DNA of 64,000 bases. It comes from Blastococcus colisei. GTDB lineage: Bacteria > Actinomycetota > Actinomycetes > Mycobacteriales > Geodermatophilaceae. The stretch covers positions 3,038,001-3,102,000 of the forward strand of contig NZ_VFQE01000001.1 of NCBI RefSeq assembly GCF_006717095.1, read 5' to 3'. The notes beneath the pieces are model-generated. The model saw only the letters and a list, made by a program, of their open reading frames with translations, was not told where the DNA came from and searched no databases. Shown piece after piece: positions 11,204-19,057 of the stretch; position 1 is the stretch's first letter, and each line of letters starts with the position of its first letter. Made by a program: the position numbers and the translations under genes.

Positions 11204-12118
11204 TCAGGCGGCGCCCTTGGAGCGGTCGCCGACGGAATTCTTGCCGAACTCCCGCCCGTTCAGCGCCGCGATGTCGCGCTCGAGCTGCGGCACCCGCTTC
11301 GCGGACACGGCCATCGCCACCTTCTCCGCGACGACGCCGGTCACCAGCTGGCGCAGGGCCGAGACGACCCCCACCGAGCCAGGGACGAAGACCCGGCGAC
11401 CGCGGGTCTCCAGGTTCTCCACGAGCGCGTCCGCACAGGCCTCCACCGAGGTGAAGGCGCCCAGCGGGCCGGGCAGCTGCTTGCGGGTCGCCTCGAACGT
11501 CGGGAGCGCCTCCTCGGTGTCGCGCACCATGTCGGTGTCGATCCACGTCGGGTGCGCGCTGGCGACCGTGATCCCGCGGTGGGCGACCTCCAGGCGGAGC
11601 GCGTCGCCGAACCGCTCCACACCGGCCTTGGCGGCGCAGTAGGCGCTCATGCCGGGCAGCACGGTGAAGGCGGCGGCGGAGCTGATCAGCTGCACGTGAC
11701 CCTTGCGCTTCGCGATCTCGGGCAGCGCCGCGTGCGCGGTGAGCATCGCGCCGATCAGGTTGACCTCGATCGTGCGCGCGAGGGCGTGCGCGGAGCTGGT
11801 CATCACGGTGGTCAGCGGGGCGATGCCGGCGTTGGCCACGACGACGTCGAGCCCGCCGAAGGTGTCCACCGTGCGCTGGACGGCGGCCTCCAGTGCGGCG
11901 GCGTCGGTGACATCGGCCTCCACCCACAGGTGCTCGGGGCCGAGCTCGTCGGCGACCGTCGCCAGCTGCTCGGGTTCCAGGCCCACGAGCGCGACGCGGG
12001 CCCCTCGCGCCGCGGCGCGGCGCGCCAGCTCGGCACCGATGCCGCGGGCCGCGCCGGTGATCAGCACCGCCTTGCCGGCCAGGGGGGTGCGGGGACGCTG
12101 CCTGCGGATCGACGCCAT
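11204..12118 (-). CDS. Short-chain dehydrogenase/reductase (SadH-like)
   Basis: 304 residues. Rossmann motif TGAARGIG (about residues 22-29), NAG motif (VANAGIAPL), catalytic Ser in LISSAAA and YxxxK in SAYCAAKAG, so a classical NAD(P)-dependent SDR. A C-terminal extension of ~80 residues is typical of SadH-like proteins. ATG at 12116-12118 has a GAGGAG site upstream. It is divergent from the Baeyer-Villiger monooxygenase across a promoter with two palindromic operators, so the two are probably co-regulated. A likely role is oxidising a secondary alcohol to the ketone used by the monooxygenase; this is context-based inference. Confidence 0.85.
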   Translation of the reverse strand: MASIRRQRPRTPLAGKAVLITGAARGIGAELARRAAARGARVALVGLEPEQLATVADELGPEHLWVEADVTDAAALEAAVQRTVDTFGGLDVVVANAGIAPLTTVMTSSAHALARTIEVNLIGAMLTAHAALPEIAKRKGHVQLISSAAAFTVLPGMSAYCAAKAGVERFGDALRLEVAHRGITVASAHPTWIDTDMVRDTEEALPTFEATRKQLPGPLGAFTSVEACADALVENLETRGRRVFVPGSVGVVSALRQLVTGVVAEKVAMAVSAKRVPQLERDIAALNGREFGKNSVGDRSKGAA

Positions 12119-12182
12119 GGGTGCTCCTCGGTGCGGGGGCTGGGCTCTCTGGGTGACGGGCTCTGGGGTGATGCGGCTCGAA

Positions 12183-12197
12183 TTGAGCACTGCTCAA
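12183..12197. promoter_or_regulatory. Operator-like palindrome 1 (TetR-type)
   Basis: TTGAGCACTGCTCAA, a perfect 15-bp palindrome (7-bp arms around a central base), overlapping the -35 box of the monooxygenase promoter in the divergent SDR/BVMO region. It shares the TGAGC-N3-GCTCA core with operator 2. Confidence 0.7.
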
Positions 12198-12211
12198 CAT
12201 CGTTGTAGCTT
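12183..12211 (+). promoter_or_regulatory. Promoter of the Baeyer-Villiger operon
   Basis: -35 TTGAGC (12183-12188), 17-nt spacer, -10 TAGCTT (12206-12211). The -35 hexamer is the left half of the first palindrome and the second palindrome begins just after the -10, so a bound repressor would block both polymerase contacts and the start site. Confidence 0.6.
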
Positions 12212-12212
12212 G

Positions 12213-12227
12213 TTGAGCGTTGCTCAG
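12213..12227. promoter_or_regulatory. Operator-like palindrome 2 (TetR-type)
   Basis: TTGAGCGTTGCTCAG, a 15-bp near-perfect inverted repeat whose centre lies exactly 30 bp from operator 1 (about three helical turns, same DNA face). The likely binder is the TetR protein at 14752. Confidence 0.65.
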
Positions 12228-12254
12228 CAAGCCGGAACAGCGAAGGAGCGATCG

Positions 12255-13787
12255 GTGACCAGCACGCTCGAGAACCACCCCGTCGCGGCGGCCGGAGCCG
12301 TCCGCGAGGTGGGCATCGCGATCATCGGCTCGGGCTTCGCCGGCCTCGGCATGGCGATCGCGCTCCGGCGCCGCGGGGAGACCGACTTCGTCGTCCTGGA
12401 GCGCGCCGACGACGTCGGCGGCACGTGGCGGGACAACACCTATCCCGGTGCGGCCTGCGACGTGCAGTCCAACCTCTACTCCTTCTCCTTCGCCCAGAAT
12501 CCCGACTGGGGCCGCTCCTACTCCGAGCAGCCGGAGATCCAGGCCTACCTCCGGAAGACCGCCGACCGGTTCGAGGTCCGCCGGCACTGCGTCTTCGGCG
12601 CCGACGTCACCTCCGCACGATGGGACGACGCCGCGCGACGCTGGCTCGTCGCGACCACGGCCGGCGAGTTCCGGGCGCGCGTCCTGATCTCCGCGGCCGG
12701 CGCCCTGGCCGATCCGACCTACCCCGACATCCCGGGGCTGGACTCCTTCGCCGGCACGGTCATGCACTCCGCGCGCTGGGACCACGCGCACGACCTGGCG
12801 GGCGAGCGGGTCGCCGTCATCGGCACCGGCGCCTCCGCCATCCAGGTGGTCCCGGCGATCCAGCCGGTCGTCGGCAGCATCGCGGTCTACCAGCGAACTC
12901 CGGCCTGGGTCGTCCCCCGCACCGATCACCCGGTCAAGCCGTGGATGCGCCGGCTCTACCGCGTCGTCCCCCGCCTCCAGAACGCGATCCGCGCCTTCCT
13001 CTACCTCTTCCGGGAGTTCCTGGTCATCGGGATGGCGAAGAACCGGCGCTTCCTGAAGCCGGTCGGCAAGCTCGCCAGGGCCCACCTGCACCGCCAGGTG
13101 CGCGACCCGAAGCTCCGCAAGGCGCTGACGCCGGACTACACGATCGGCTGCAAGCGGATCCTGATCAGCAACGACTACTTCCCGGCGGTCGCGGCACCCA
13201 ACGCCGAACTCGTCACCGCCGGGATCGCCGAGGTGCGCCCGCACTCGATCGTCACGCGGGACGGCGTCGAGCGCCCCACCGACTCCATCGTGCTGGCCAC
13301 CGGCTTCCATGTGACCGATCTACCGATCGCCGGGAAGATCTGCGGCCGCGACGGCCGCACCCTCGCCGACGTGTGGTCGGCAGGGATGGTCAGCAACCGC
13401 AGCGCGACCGTCGCCGGGTTCCCGAACCTCTTCCTGCTGGTCGGGCCGAACGTGGGCGTCGGCCACACGTCGATGGTCTACATGATCGAGTCGCAGGTGG
13501 CCTACGTCGACGACGCGCTGCAGACGATGGACGCCGAGGGGCTCGCCGTCCTGGAGACCACCCCCGAGGCGCAGGAGGCGTGGCGCTCGCTGATCGCGGA
13601 GAAGTCGAAGGGCACGGTGTGGCTGGCCGGCGGGTGCGCGAGCTGGTACCTCGACGAGCACGGGCACAACACCACGCTGTGGCCCGACTTCACGTTCCGG
13701 TTCCGGAGACTCACGAGGAAGCTCGACCGGGAGAACTACGTCGGCATCCCGGCCGTCCCGGCCGAACGCCCGGAGGTGGCGGCATGA
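12255..13787 (+). CDS. FAD-dependent Baeyer-Villiger monooxygenase (MymA/EthA-like)
   Basis: 510 residues. FAD-binding GSGFAGLG near the N-terminus, the Baeyer-Villiger fingerprint FxGxxxHxxxW as FAGTVMHSARW, and a second dinucleotide motif (IGTGASAIQV) for NADPH. It inserts oxygen next to a ketone to make an ester or lactone, or oxidises sulfides or thioamides as EthA does. GTG 12255 follows a GAAGGAG site. It overlaps the next hydrolase gene by 4 bp (ATGA), giving an operon of monooxygenase, hydrolase and TetR regulator. The set resembles the mycobacterial mymA locus (monooxygenase, LipR hydrolase, SadH), but with a TetR and not an AraC regulator. Confidence 0.9.
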   Translation: MTSTLENHPVAAAGAVREVGIAIIGSGFAGLGMAIALRRRGETDFVVLERADDVGGTWRDNTYPGAACDVQSNLYSFSFAQNPDWGRSYSEQPEIQAYLRKTADRFEVRRHCVFGADVTSARWDDAARRWLVATTAGEFRARVLISAAGALADPTYPDIPGLDSFAGTVMHSARWDHAHDLAGERVAVIGTGASAIQVVPAIQPVVGSIAVYQRTPAWVVPRTDHPVKPWMRRLYRVVPRLQNAIRAFLYLFREFLVIGMAKNRRFLKPVGKLARAHLHRQVRDPKLRKALTPDYTIGCKRILISNDYFPAVAAPNAELVTAGIAEVRPHSIVTRDGVERPTDSIVLATGFHVTDLPIAGKICGRDGRTLADVWSAGMVSNRSATVAGFPNLFLLVGPNVGVGHTSMVYMIESQVAYVDDALQTMDAEGLAVLETTPEAQEAWRSLIAEKSKGTVWLAGGCASWYLDEHGHNTTLWPDFTFRFRRLTRKLDRENYVGIPAVPAERPEVAA

Positions 13788-14734
13788 GCGCGGCAACCGT
13801 GCTCCGCCGGGTGGCGGCGGTCCGGACCACCGACGGCGCCGTCCTGCATGCCGTCGTCGACGGGGCCGACGACGCCCCGGTCACCCTCGTCCTCGCCCAC
13901 GGCTGGACCCTGGCGCAGGCCGCCTGGGACGACGTCGCCGAGCTGCTCCTCCCCCGGCTCGCCGCCGGCGAGCTGAGGCTGATCCGGTACGACCAGCGCG
14001 GCCACGGCCGCTCCAGCTGGGGCCGCTACGCCGACGCCGTCGGCGAGCTCTCGATCGACCAGCTCGGCGCCGACCTCGGCGAACTGCTCGACGAGCTGGC
14101 CCCCAGCGGTCCGGTCGTCCTGGCCGGCCACTCGATGGGCGGCATGACGATCATGTGCCTGGCCGCCGCGCGGCCCGAGCTGTTCGGCGACCGGGTGCGC
14201 GGCGTGGCGCTGGTGTCGACGTCGGCCGGCGACCTGGCCCCGGCGGGCGATACGCCGGCCGAGCGGCTCCAGCTGAAGCTGGCCCCCGGCATGGTCTCGG
14301 CCGCCATCGGCGGCGCTCGGGCGCTCGAGCGGATGCGGCAGCTGCTGCCGCCCTCGCACCCGCGCCACCGGAAGCTGGTCCGCGAGCTGCTCTACGGCGC
14401 CGACGCCACCGACGAGATGGTGGTCGCGGGCGCGGAGATCATGCACGCCTCGACGGTGCGCGCGTTCGCCGCCTTCTACCCGGCCCTCGGCGAGCACGAC
14501 AAGCGCCAGGAGCTGACGGCGCTCACGAGCGTGCCCGTCGAGATCCTCGTCGGGGACAGCGACAAGCTGACGCCCAAGCGGCACAGCCGGCAGCTGGCCG
14601 AGGCGATCCCCGACGCCGCCCTGCACGTAGCCGGGCGGACCGGGCACATGCTCCCCCAGGAGCGGGCCCGGCTGGCGACCGACGCCGTCGAGCGGCTGCT
14701 GGCCCGGGCTGTCCCCGACCGGGTCGCGGCCTGA
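13784..14734 (+). CDS. Alpha/beta hydrolase (probable ester hydrolase)
   Basis: 316 residues with oxyanion-hole segment LAHGWTLAQAAWDD, YDQRGHGRS, nucleophile elbow GHSMGG, an acidic residue in LVGDSDKLTPKRHS and the catalytic His in GRTGHMLPQER. It is coupled to the monooxygenase by an ATGA overlap. An esterase directly after a Baeyer-Villiger enzyme would cleave the ester product to acid and alcohol; epoxide-hydrolase or haloperoxidase-like activity cannot be excluded from sequence. Confidence 0.86.
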   Translation: MSAATVLRRVAAVRTTDGAVLHAVVDGADDAPVTLVLAHGWTLAQAAWDDVAELLLPRLAAGELRLIRYDQRGHGRSSWGRYADAVGELSIDQLGADLGELLDELAPSGPVVLAGHSMGGMTIMCLAAARPELFGDRVRGVALVSTSAGDLAPAGDTPAERLQLKLAPGMVSAAIGGARALERMRQLLPPSHPRHRKLVRELLYGADATDEMVVAGAEIMHASTVRAFAAFYPALGEHDKRQELTALTSVPVEILVGDSDKLTPKRHSRQLAEAIPDAALHVAGRTGHMLPQERARLATDAVERLLARAVPDRVAA

Positions 14735-14751
14735 GCGGGTCGCCGAAGCTG

Positions 14752-15339
14752 ATGACGGCGTCCTCCCGGCCCGGCCCGCCCCGGCTGCGCCGCTCGGCCG
14801 GTGACCGGCGGGCGCAGCTGGTGCAGATCGGGCTCGAGCTGCTGCCCACCACCCCGGTGCAGGAGCTGACCATCGACGAGGTGGCCAGGCGGGCGGGCAT
14901 CAGCCGCAGCCTGCTGTTCCACTACTTCGCGACCAAGCGCGAGTACTACACCGCGGTGACCCGCGCCGCCGCCGACCTGCTGTGGGAGCATCTGCTGCCC
15001 GCGCCAGGGACGCCGCGCGAGGAGCAGGTCACCGGGATGCTCGACCGCTACGTCGGGTGGGTGGAGACCTTCCGCGAGAGCCACCTGGCCTTCGTCCGCG
15101 GCGCCGGCGGCGGTGACCCGTGGGTCTCGGAGGTCTACGAGGAGACCCGAGGCCGCCTGGTGGAGCTGGCACTGACCGCGCTGGAGCTGCCCGACGACGC
15201 GCTGCGCCGTCAGCTCGTGCTCGCCTGGTTCGCCTTCACCGAGGACCTGGTGGGCCAGTGGGTGCAGGAGCCGACCATGACCCGCGAGGAGCTGCTCGAC
15301 CTGCTGCGCGACGTCCTCGCCCGGCTCACCGGCCGCTGA
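14752..15339 (+). CDS. TetR/AcrR-family transcriptional regulator
   Basis: 195 residues. An N-terminal helix-turn-helix (ELTIDEVARRAGISRSLLFH, then YFATKREYY) is the classic TetR DNA-binding domain at about residues 40-65. The C-terminal ligand domain is divergent. It is the third gene of the monooxygenase operon (17 bp after the hydrolase stop) and is the natural candidate to bind the two TTGAGC/GCTCA palindromes at 12183-12227. Its 3' end lies inside a 16-bp sequence repeated beyond the adjacent MITE-like element. Confidence 0.9.
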   Translation: MTASSRPGPPRLRRSAGDRRAQLVQIGLELLPTTPVQELTIDEVARRAGISRSLLFHYFATKREYYTAVTRAAADLLWEHLLPAPGTPREEQVTGMLDRYVGWVETFRESHLAFVRGAGGGDPWVSEVYEETRGRLVELALTALELPDDALRRQLVLAWFAFTEDLVGQWVQEPTMTREELLDLLRDVLARLTGR

Positions 15340-15340
15340 G
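15325..15340 (+). repeat. 16-bp direct repeat, left copy (flank of MITE-like element)
   Basis: CTCACCGGCCGCTGAG at the 3' end of the TetR gene. It recurs with one mismatch at 15561-15576 on the far side of the 15341-15560 element. Confidence 0.75.
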
Positions 15341-15560
15341 TTCGGCAGCAGGGTGACTCTCGGGTGGGAAAGTCCCCGCCCGTCATGACAGGCCGCCGCT
15401 CCGGGGGCCGGGATCGCCGCGCCGAGTTCCGCAGCGCCCTGTTGGCATGCGGGTTGAGCCGCGCCAACGGACGTTGAGCCGCGCCGTGACGCGGCTCAAC
15501 GTCCCGTGGAGCGGCTTTACCTGCTCCTATTCTCCACCCCGAGATCACCCTGCTGTGAAA
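15341..15560. mobile_element. MITE-like 220-bp element with terminal inverted repeats
   Basis: The ends are imperfect inverted repeats of ~30 bp. The core CAGCAGGGTGA at 15346-15356 is matched by its exact complement at 15545-15555, followed inward by similar GGGTGG/CCACCC blocks. No gene is encoded. Inside is a perfect 15-bp hairpin (15469-15483 with 15490-15504) built on TTGAGCCGCG, plus a partial extra copy just upstream (from 15454). The element is bounded by 16-bp near-identical direct repeats, consistent with insertion at the end of the TetR gene. No matching transposase is in the window. Confidence 0.6.
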
Positions 15561-15576
15561 CTCACCGACCGCTGAG
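15561..15576 (+). repeat. 16-bp direct repeat, right copy
   Basis: CTCACCGACCGCTGAG, 15 of 16 bases identical to 15325-15340. It lies just outside the right terminal repeat of the MITE-like element and 6 bp before the stop of plsC on the other strand. Confidence 0.75.
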
Positions 15577-15582
15577 GGCCCC

Positions 15583-16344
15583 TCAGCCGGCGAGGGAGGT
15601 GGGGGCGCGGTCGGCCGCCTCGTCCGGCGGCGGCTGCAGGCGAGCGACGACATCCGGCGCGCTGGCGCCGGTCGCGTCCATCGACTTCTTGACCGTCGCG
15701 CCGTACACGTCGACGTACTCCTGGCCCGACAGCGTCATGATCTCGTACATGATCTCGTCGGTGATCGACCGCTCGACGAAGCGGTCGCCCGACATCCCCT
15801 CGTAGCGGGAGAAGTCCAGCGGGGCGCCGAACCGCACGGTGACGCGGGCGATGCTCTTGCCGAACGGCAGCTTCCTCGTGCTGTAGACCATCCCGACCGG
15901 CACGACCGGGGCGCCGGTCTCCAGCGCCATGCGGGCCACCCCTGTCTTGCCGCGGAAGAGCCGGCCGTCCGGGGATCGCGTGCCCTCCGGGTAGATGCCG
16001 AGGATCTTCCCCTCGTGCAGGATGCGGATCCCGGTCTGGATGGCGTTCTCGGCGGCAGAGGCGCTGGACCGGTCGATGGGCACCTGGCCGGCGCCGGTGA
16101 AGAAGGCGCGCTGGGCCGCCCCCTGGATGCCCGTGCCGGTGAAGTACTCGGCCTTGGCGAGGAAGGTCACCCGCCGCTTCAGCGACATGGGCATGAAGAT
16201 CCAGTCGGCGGCCGACAGGTGGTTGCTCGCGAGGATCACGGCACCCGTCGCCGGCACGTTCCCCGTGCCTGTGGCGCGCGGGCGGAAGACGGCACGCACG
16301 GCAGGGCCGATGGCGACGAACTTGAGGAACCAGTAGAACAACAC
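15583..16344 (-). CDS. plsC: 1-acyl-sn-glycerol-3-phosphate acyltransferase
   Basis: About 253 residues. It has the acyltransferase NHxxxxD box (NHLSAAD), the phosphate-binding block YPEGTRSPDG and a hydrophobic N-terminal segment (FYWFLKFVAIGP). It acylates lysophosphatidic acid to phosphatidic acid at the membrane. The start is uncertain. GTG at 16344 lies only 1 nt after a GGGAGG site, the next codon, TTG at 16341, has better spacing, and a longer frame extends to 16446 without conservation. Its homologue in M. tuberculosis (Rv2182c) lies in the same gene neighbourhood. Confidence 0.88.
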   Translation of the reverse strand: MLFYWFLKFVAIGPAVRAVFRPRATGTGNVPATGAVILASNHLSAADWIFMPMSLKRRVTFLAKAEYFTGTGIQGAAQRAFFTGAGQVPIDRSSASAAENAIQTGIRILHEGKILGIYPEGTRSPDGRLFRGKTGVARMALETGAPVVPVGMVYSTRKLPFGKSIARVTVRFGAPLDFSRYEGMSGDRFVERSITDEIMYEIMTLSGQEYVDVYGATVKKSMDATGASAPDVVARLQPPPDEAADRAPTSLAG

Positions 16345-16466
16345 GCCTCCCAGTTGAACTGCCAGACTAAGGAGCCCGTCGGCCGAATCACAATCGGCCG
16401 GAGGTGTGACCTGTTCCGAGCACGCCCTGCCGGTCGGCACCGCCACCGGACGCCGAGGAGGACCCT

Positions 16467-17294
16467 GTGTCTGGACCGACCGAGCCCCACGGCGTCATGC
16501 CCGGCGCCGAGCCGTTCGCCTTCCCCGGTGGGGACGGTCCCGACGGCCGGACCGGCGTCCTCCTGGTGCACGGCTTCACCGGGACCCCGATGAGCATGCG
16601 GCCGTGGGGTGAGCACCTCGCGGCCGAGGGCTTCGCCGTGCGGTGCCCGTTGCTGCCGGGCCACGGCACGCGCTGGCAGGACTGCAACACCAGCACCCAC
16701 GACCAGTGGACGACGACGGTCGAGCAGGCCTTCGACGAGCTCGCCGCCGAGTGCGACCGGGTCTTCGTCGCCGGCCTCTCCATGGGGGGCACGCTCGCCA
16801 CCCGGCTGGCCCAGGTCCGCCCGGACGACGTCGCCGGGCTCCTGCTGGTCAACCCGGCGCTGCTGACCCAGCGGGTGGACGCGAAGCTGCTGCCGCTGCT
16901 CGCGCGGATCACCCCCAGCTGGGCGCCCATCGCCAGCGACATCAAGAAGCCGGGCGTGACGGAGCTGGCCTACCCGAAGCTGCCGACCCGCGCCATGATG
17001 CAGCTCCGCCGGCTGTGGGCCGCCACCCGCGCGGACCTGGGCACGGTCACGGCGCCCGTCATCGTCTTCCACAGCGTGGAGGACCACGTCGTCGAGCCGA
17101 TCAACAGCACGATCCTGCTCGCCGGCGTCGGCAGCTCGGACACGACCGAGGTGCTGCTCGAGGACAGCTACCACGTCGCCACGCTGGACAACGACGCCCC
17201 GAGAATCTTCGCGGGCTCCGTCGACTGGATCCGTGCGCGCGTGGGGGCCGGCGACCACCCGGTCACGGGGAGTCCCGCCGCGGAGACGCGGTGA
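16467..17294 (+). CDS. Carboxylesterase / monoacylglycerol-lipase-like alpha/beta hydrolase
   Basis: 275 residues. Oxyanion loop LVHGFTGTP, nucleophile elbow GLSMGG, catalytic Asp in HSVEDHVV and His in DSYHVATLDND give the arrangement of Est30-type carboxylesterases, which act on short to medium acyl esters. GTG 16467 follows GAGGAGG by 5 nt. The stop overlaps the start of the next gene (GTGA). It is divergent from plsC, so both may share the 16345-16466 promoter region. Confidence 0.88.
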   Translation: MSGPTEPHGVMPGAEPFAFPGGDGPDGRTGVLLVHGFTGTPMSMRPWGEHLAAEGFAVRCPLLPGHGTRWQDCNTSTHDQWTTTVEQAFDELAAECDRVFVAGLSMGGTLATRLAQVRPDDVAGLLLVNPALLTQRVDAKLLPLLARITPSWAPIASDIKKPGVTELAYPKLPTRAMMQLRRLWAATRADLGTVTAPVIVFHSVEDHVVEPINSTILLAGVGSSDTTEVLLEDSYHVATLDNDAPRIFAGSVDWIRARVGAGDHPVTGSPAAETR

Positions 17295-17980
17295 CGGTCC
17301 GCCGCGGGCGCGGCCGGCGCGACAACGGCCTGCAGGCCACGCTCTGGAGCCCCCTGCGCGACGTCGACCCGCGCATCGGTGAGCACCTGCTCGACCTGCT
17401 GCACGCCGTCGGCATCGCCGCCTACCTGGAGCCGTCGGCCGACGTGGAGCCCTACACGCGGACGGTGAGCCTGCCCAGTCCGCCGTCGGACCGGTTGTTC
17501 GTCGACCGGTCCCGCCGGGCCGAGGCACGGACGGTCGTGGACCAGCACGCACCCCCCGTCGACGTGCCGCCGGCACCCGCGCCCGAGCCGGCCACCGCAC
17601 GCCGGGAACTCGACGAGGACGCCGAGTGGGCGCGGATCGTGTCGGCGTACGAGGCGGAGCACGGCCGCGCCGTGGTCGAGGACGAGCCGGCAGACAGCGC
17701 GCCGCCTCCACCGCACGAGCTGCCCGTGCTGGACCGGCCGGACGAGCACTTCGAGCCACCGCCGCCTCCGCCGATCCCGGCCCCGGCTCCCGCCTCGCTC
17801 TACGCGGTGCTGCTGATCGTCGCCGGCGTGCTGGTCATCGCCGCGCCGGGGATCCTCGAACTGTCCGCCGACCTCGGCCTGCTCATCGGCGTCGCGGGCA
17901 TCGCCGGTGGTGTCGTCCTGCTGGTGTCGCGGATGCGGGACCGCTCCGAGGACGACGGCGACGACGGCGCCGTGGTCTGA
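17291..17980 (+). CDS. Conserved actinobacterial membrane protein (Pro-rich, two C-terminal TM helices)
   Basis: 229 residues, not assigned a function. The N-terminal ~60 residues (LWSPLRDVDPRIGEHLLDLL, then HAVGIAAYLEPS) look like a small folded domain. A Pro/Glu-rich linker follows and the C-terminus has two hydrophobic helices (about 172-192 and 196-215) separated by a short turn. This layout recalls actinobacterial proteins annotated DUF308-like beside the same esterase, an assignment I hold weakly. It is coupled to the esterase by a 4-bp GTGA overlap, so it may be a membrane partner of that operon. Confidence 0.7.
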   Translation: MTVRRGRGRRDNGLQATLWSPLRDVDPRIGEHLLDLLHAVGIAAYLEPSADVEPYTRTVSLPSPPSDRLFVDRSRRAEARTVVDQHAPPVDVPPAPAPEPATARRELDEDAEWARIVSAYEAEHGRAVVEDEPADSAPPPPHELPVLDRPDEHFEPPPPPPIPAPAPASLYAVLLIVAGVLVIAAPGILELSADLGLLIGVAGIAGGVVLLVSRMRDRSEDDGDDGAVV

Positions 17981-17997
17981 CCGAGGGATTTCCGCAC

Positions 17998-18999
17998 ATG
18001 ACCGGTCGGAGCCGACCGCTCGTCGCCTTCGGGTCGCTCGGCGGCACCATCACCATGACGCCGTTCCCGAGTTCCGGTGGGATCGAGCCACGGCTCACGG
18101 CCGAGGACCTCGCCGCGTCGGTCCCCGGTCTGGACGGCGTGGCCGAGGTCCGGGTCGCGACGCTGGCCCGCGTCCCGAGCGCCTCCCTGCTGCCGCAGGA
18201 CGTGGTCGACGCGGTGGCCTGGGCCCGGGAACAGGTGGCGGCAGGCGCTGCCGGCGTCGTCCTCGCGCAGGGGACGGACACCCTGGAGGAGACGTCGTTC
18301 CTCGCCGGCCTGTACTGGGACCTGCCCGAACCACTCGTCGTCACCGGAGCCATGCGCGGCCCCGCCCAGGCCTCACCCGACGGGCCCGCGAACCTGCTCG
18401 CGGCCTGTCGCGTGGCCACGGCCCCGGCGTTCCGCGACGCCGGGGTGCTGGTCGTGCTGGACGACACCGTCCACGCCGCCCGCACCGTCCGGAAGACCCA
18501 CAGCTGGTCGCTCGGTGCGTTCCACTCCGCCGACGGCGGGCCGGTCGGTCAGGTCGTGGAAGGAGCCGTGCACGTGCACCGGCTGCCGCGCCGCGGCGCT
18601 CCGCTGCCACGTCCCCGGACCGACCCGGACGTGCCGCTGCTGGAGACCTTCCTCGGGGACGACGGCGCCCTCCTGCGCACGGTGCGGGAGCACGGTGCCC
18701 GCGGCGTCGCCATCAGCGCGTTCGGCGCGGGACACACCTCCACCGGTCTGGCCGAGGAGATCAGCACGACCGTCGCCGCCGGGATCCCCGTGGTGGTGAG
18801 CACGCGGACCGGAGCCGGCGGGACGTTGACGGGCACCTACGGCTTCGCCGGGTCCGAGATCGACCTGCAGGCCCGCGGCGCCGTCCTCACCGGCGCGCTC
18901 GACGCCCGCAAGTCCCGGCTGCTGCTGTGGGCCCTGCTCGCCGGCGGCGTGCCCCGCGAGCGCGTCACAGGCCACTTCCTCGAGCACAGCGGGCGGTAG
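17998..18999 (+). CDS. L-asparaginase (type I/II family)
   Basis: 333 residues. First catalytic Thr in SLGGTITM, second catalytic block AQGTDTLEETSF, and the substrate/linker segment GAMRGPAQASPDGPANLL. It hydrolyses asparagine to aspartate and ammonia. No signal peptide is seen, so it is cytosolic. ATG 17998 is 17 nt after the membrane-protein gene. The next gene is an ornithine-cyclodeaminase-like enzyme, so the pair may serve nitrogen release from amino acids. Confidence 0.9.
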   Translation: MTGRSRPLVAFGSLGGTITMTPFPSSGGIEPRLTAEDLAASVPGLDGVAEVRVATLARVPSASLLPQDVVDAVAWAREQVAAGAAGVVLAQGTDTLEETSFLAGLYWDLPEPLVVTGAMRGPAQASPDGPANLLAACRVATAPAFRDAGVLVVLDDTVHAARTVRKTHSWSLGAFHSADGGPVGQVVEGAVHVHRLPRRGAPLPRPRTDPDVPLLETFLGDDGALLRTVREHGARGVAISAFGAGHTSTGLAEEISTTVAAGIPVVVSTRTGAGGTLTGTYGFAGSEIDLQARGAVLTGALDARKSRLLLWALLAGGVPRERVTGHFLEHSGR

Positions 19000-19044
19000 C
19001 GCGGGCCTGGCACGGGGATCGTCGTCGAGGACGACCACATGGCA

Positions 19045-19050
19045 TAGCGT
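19045..19050 (+). promoter_or_regulatory. -10 box of leaderless TIGR00300 gene
   Basis: TAGCGT 7 nt before GTG 19058. The upstream candidate GTG at 19049 overlaps this box, which argues for 19058 as the start. Confidence 0.55.
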
Positions 19051-19057
19051 GCGCCGC

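Noticed and set aside
11196-13310. 704-codon minus-strand frame spanning the SDR and monooxygenase region
   Set aside because: It covers the divergent promoter and two well-supported genes on conflicting frames; no domain evidence.
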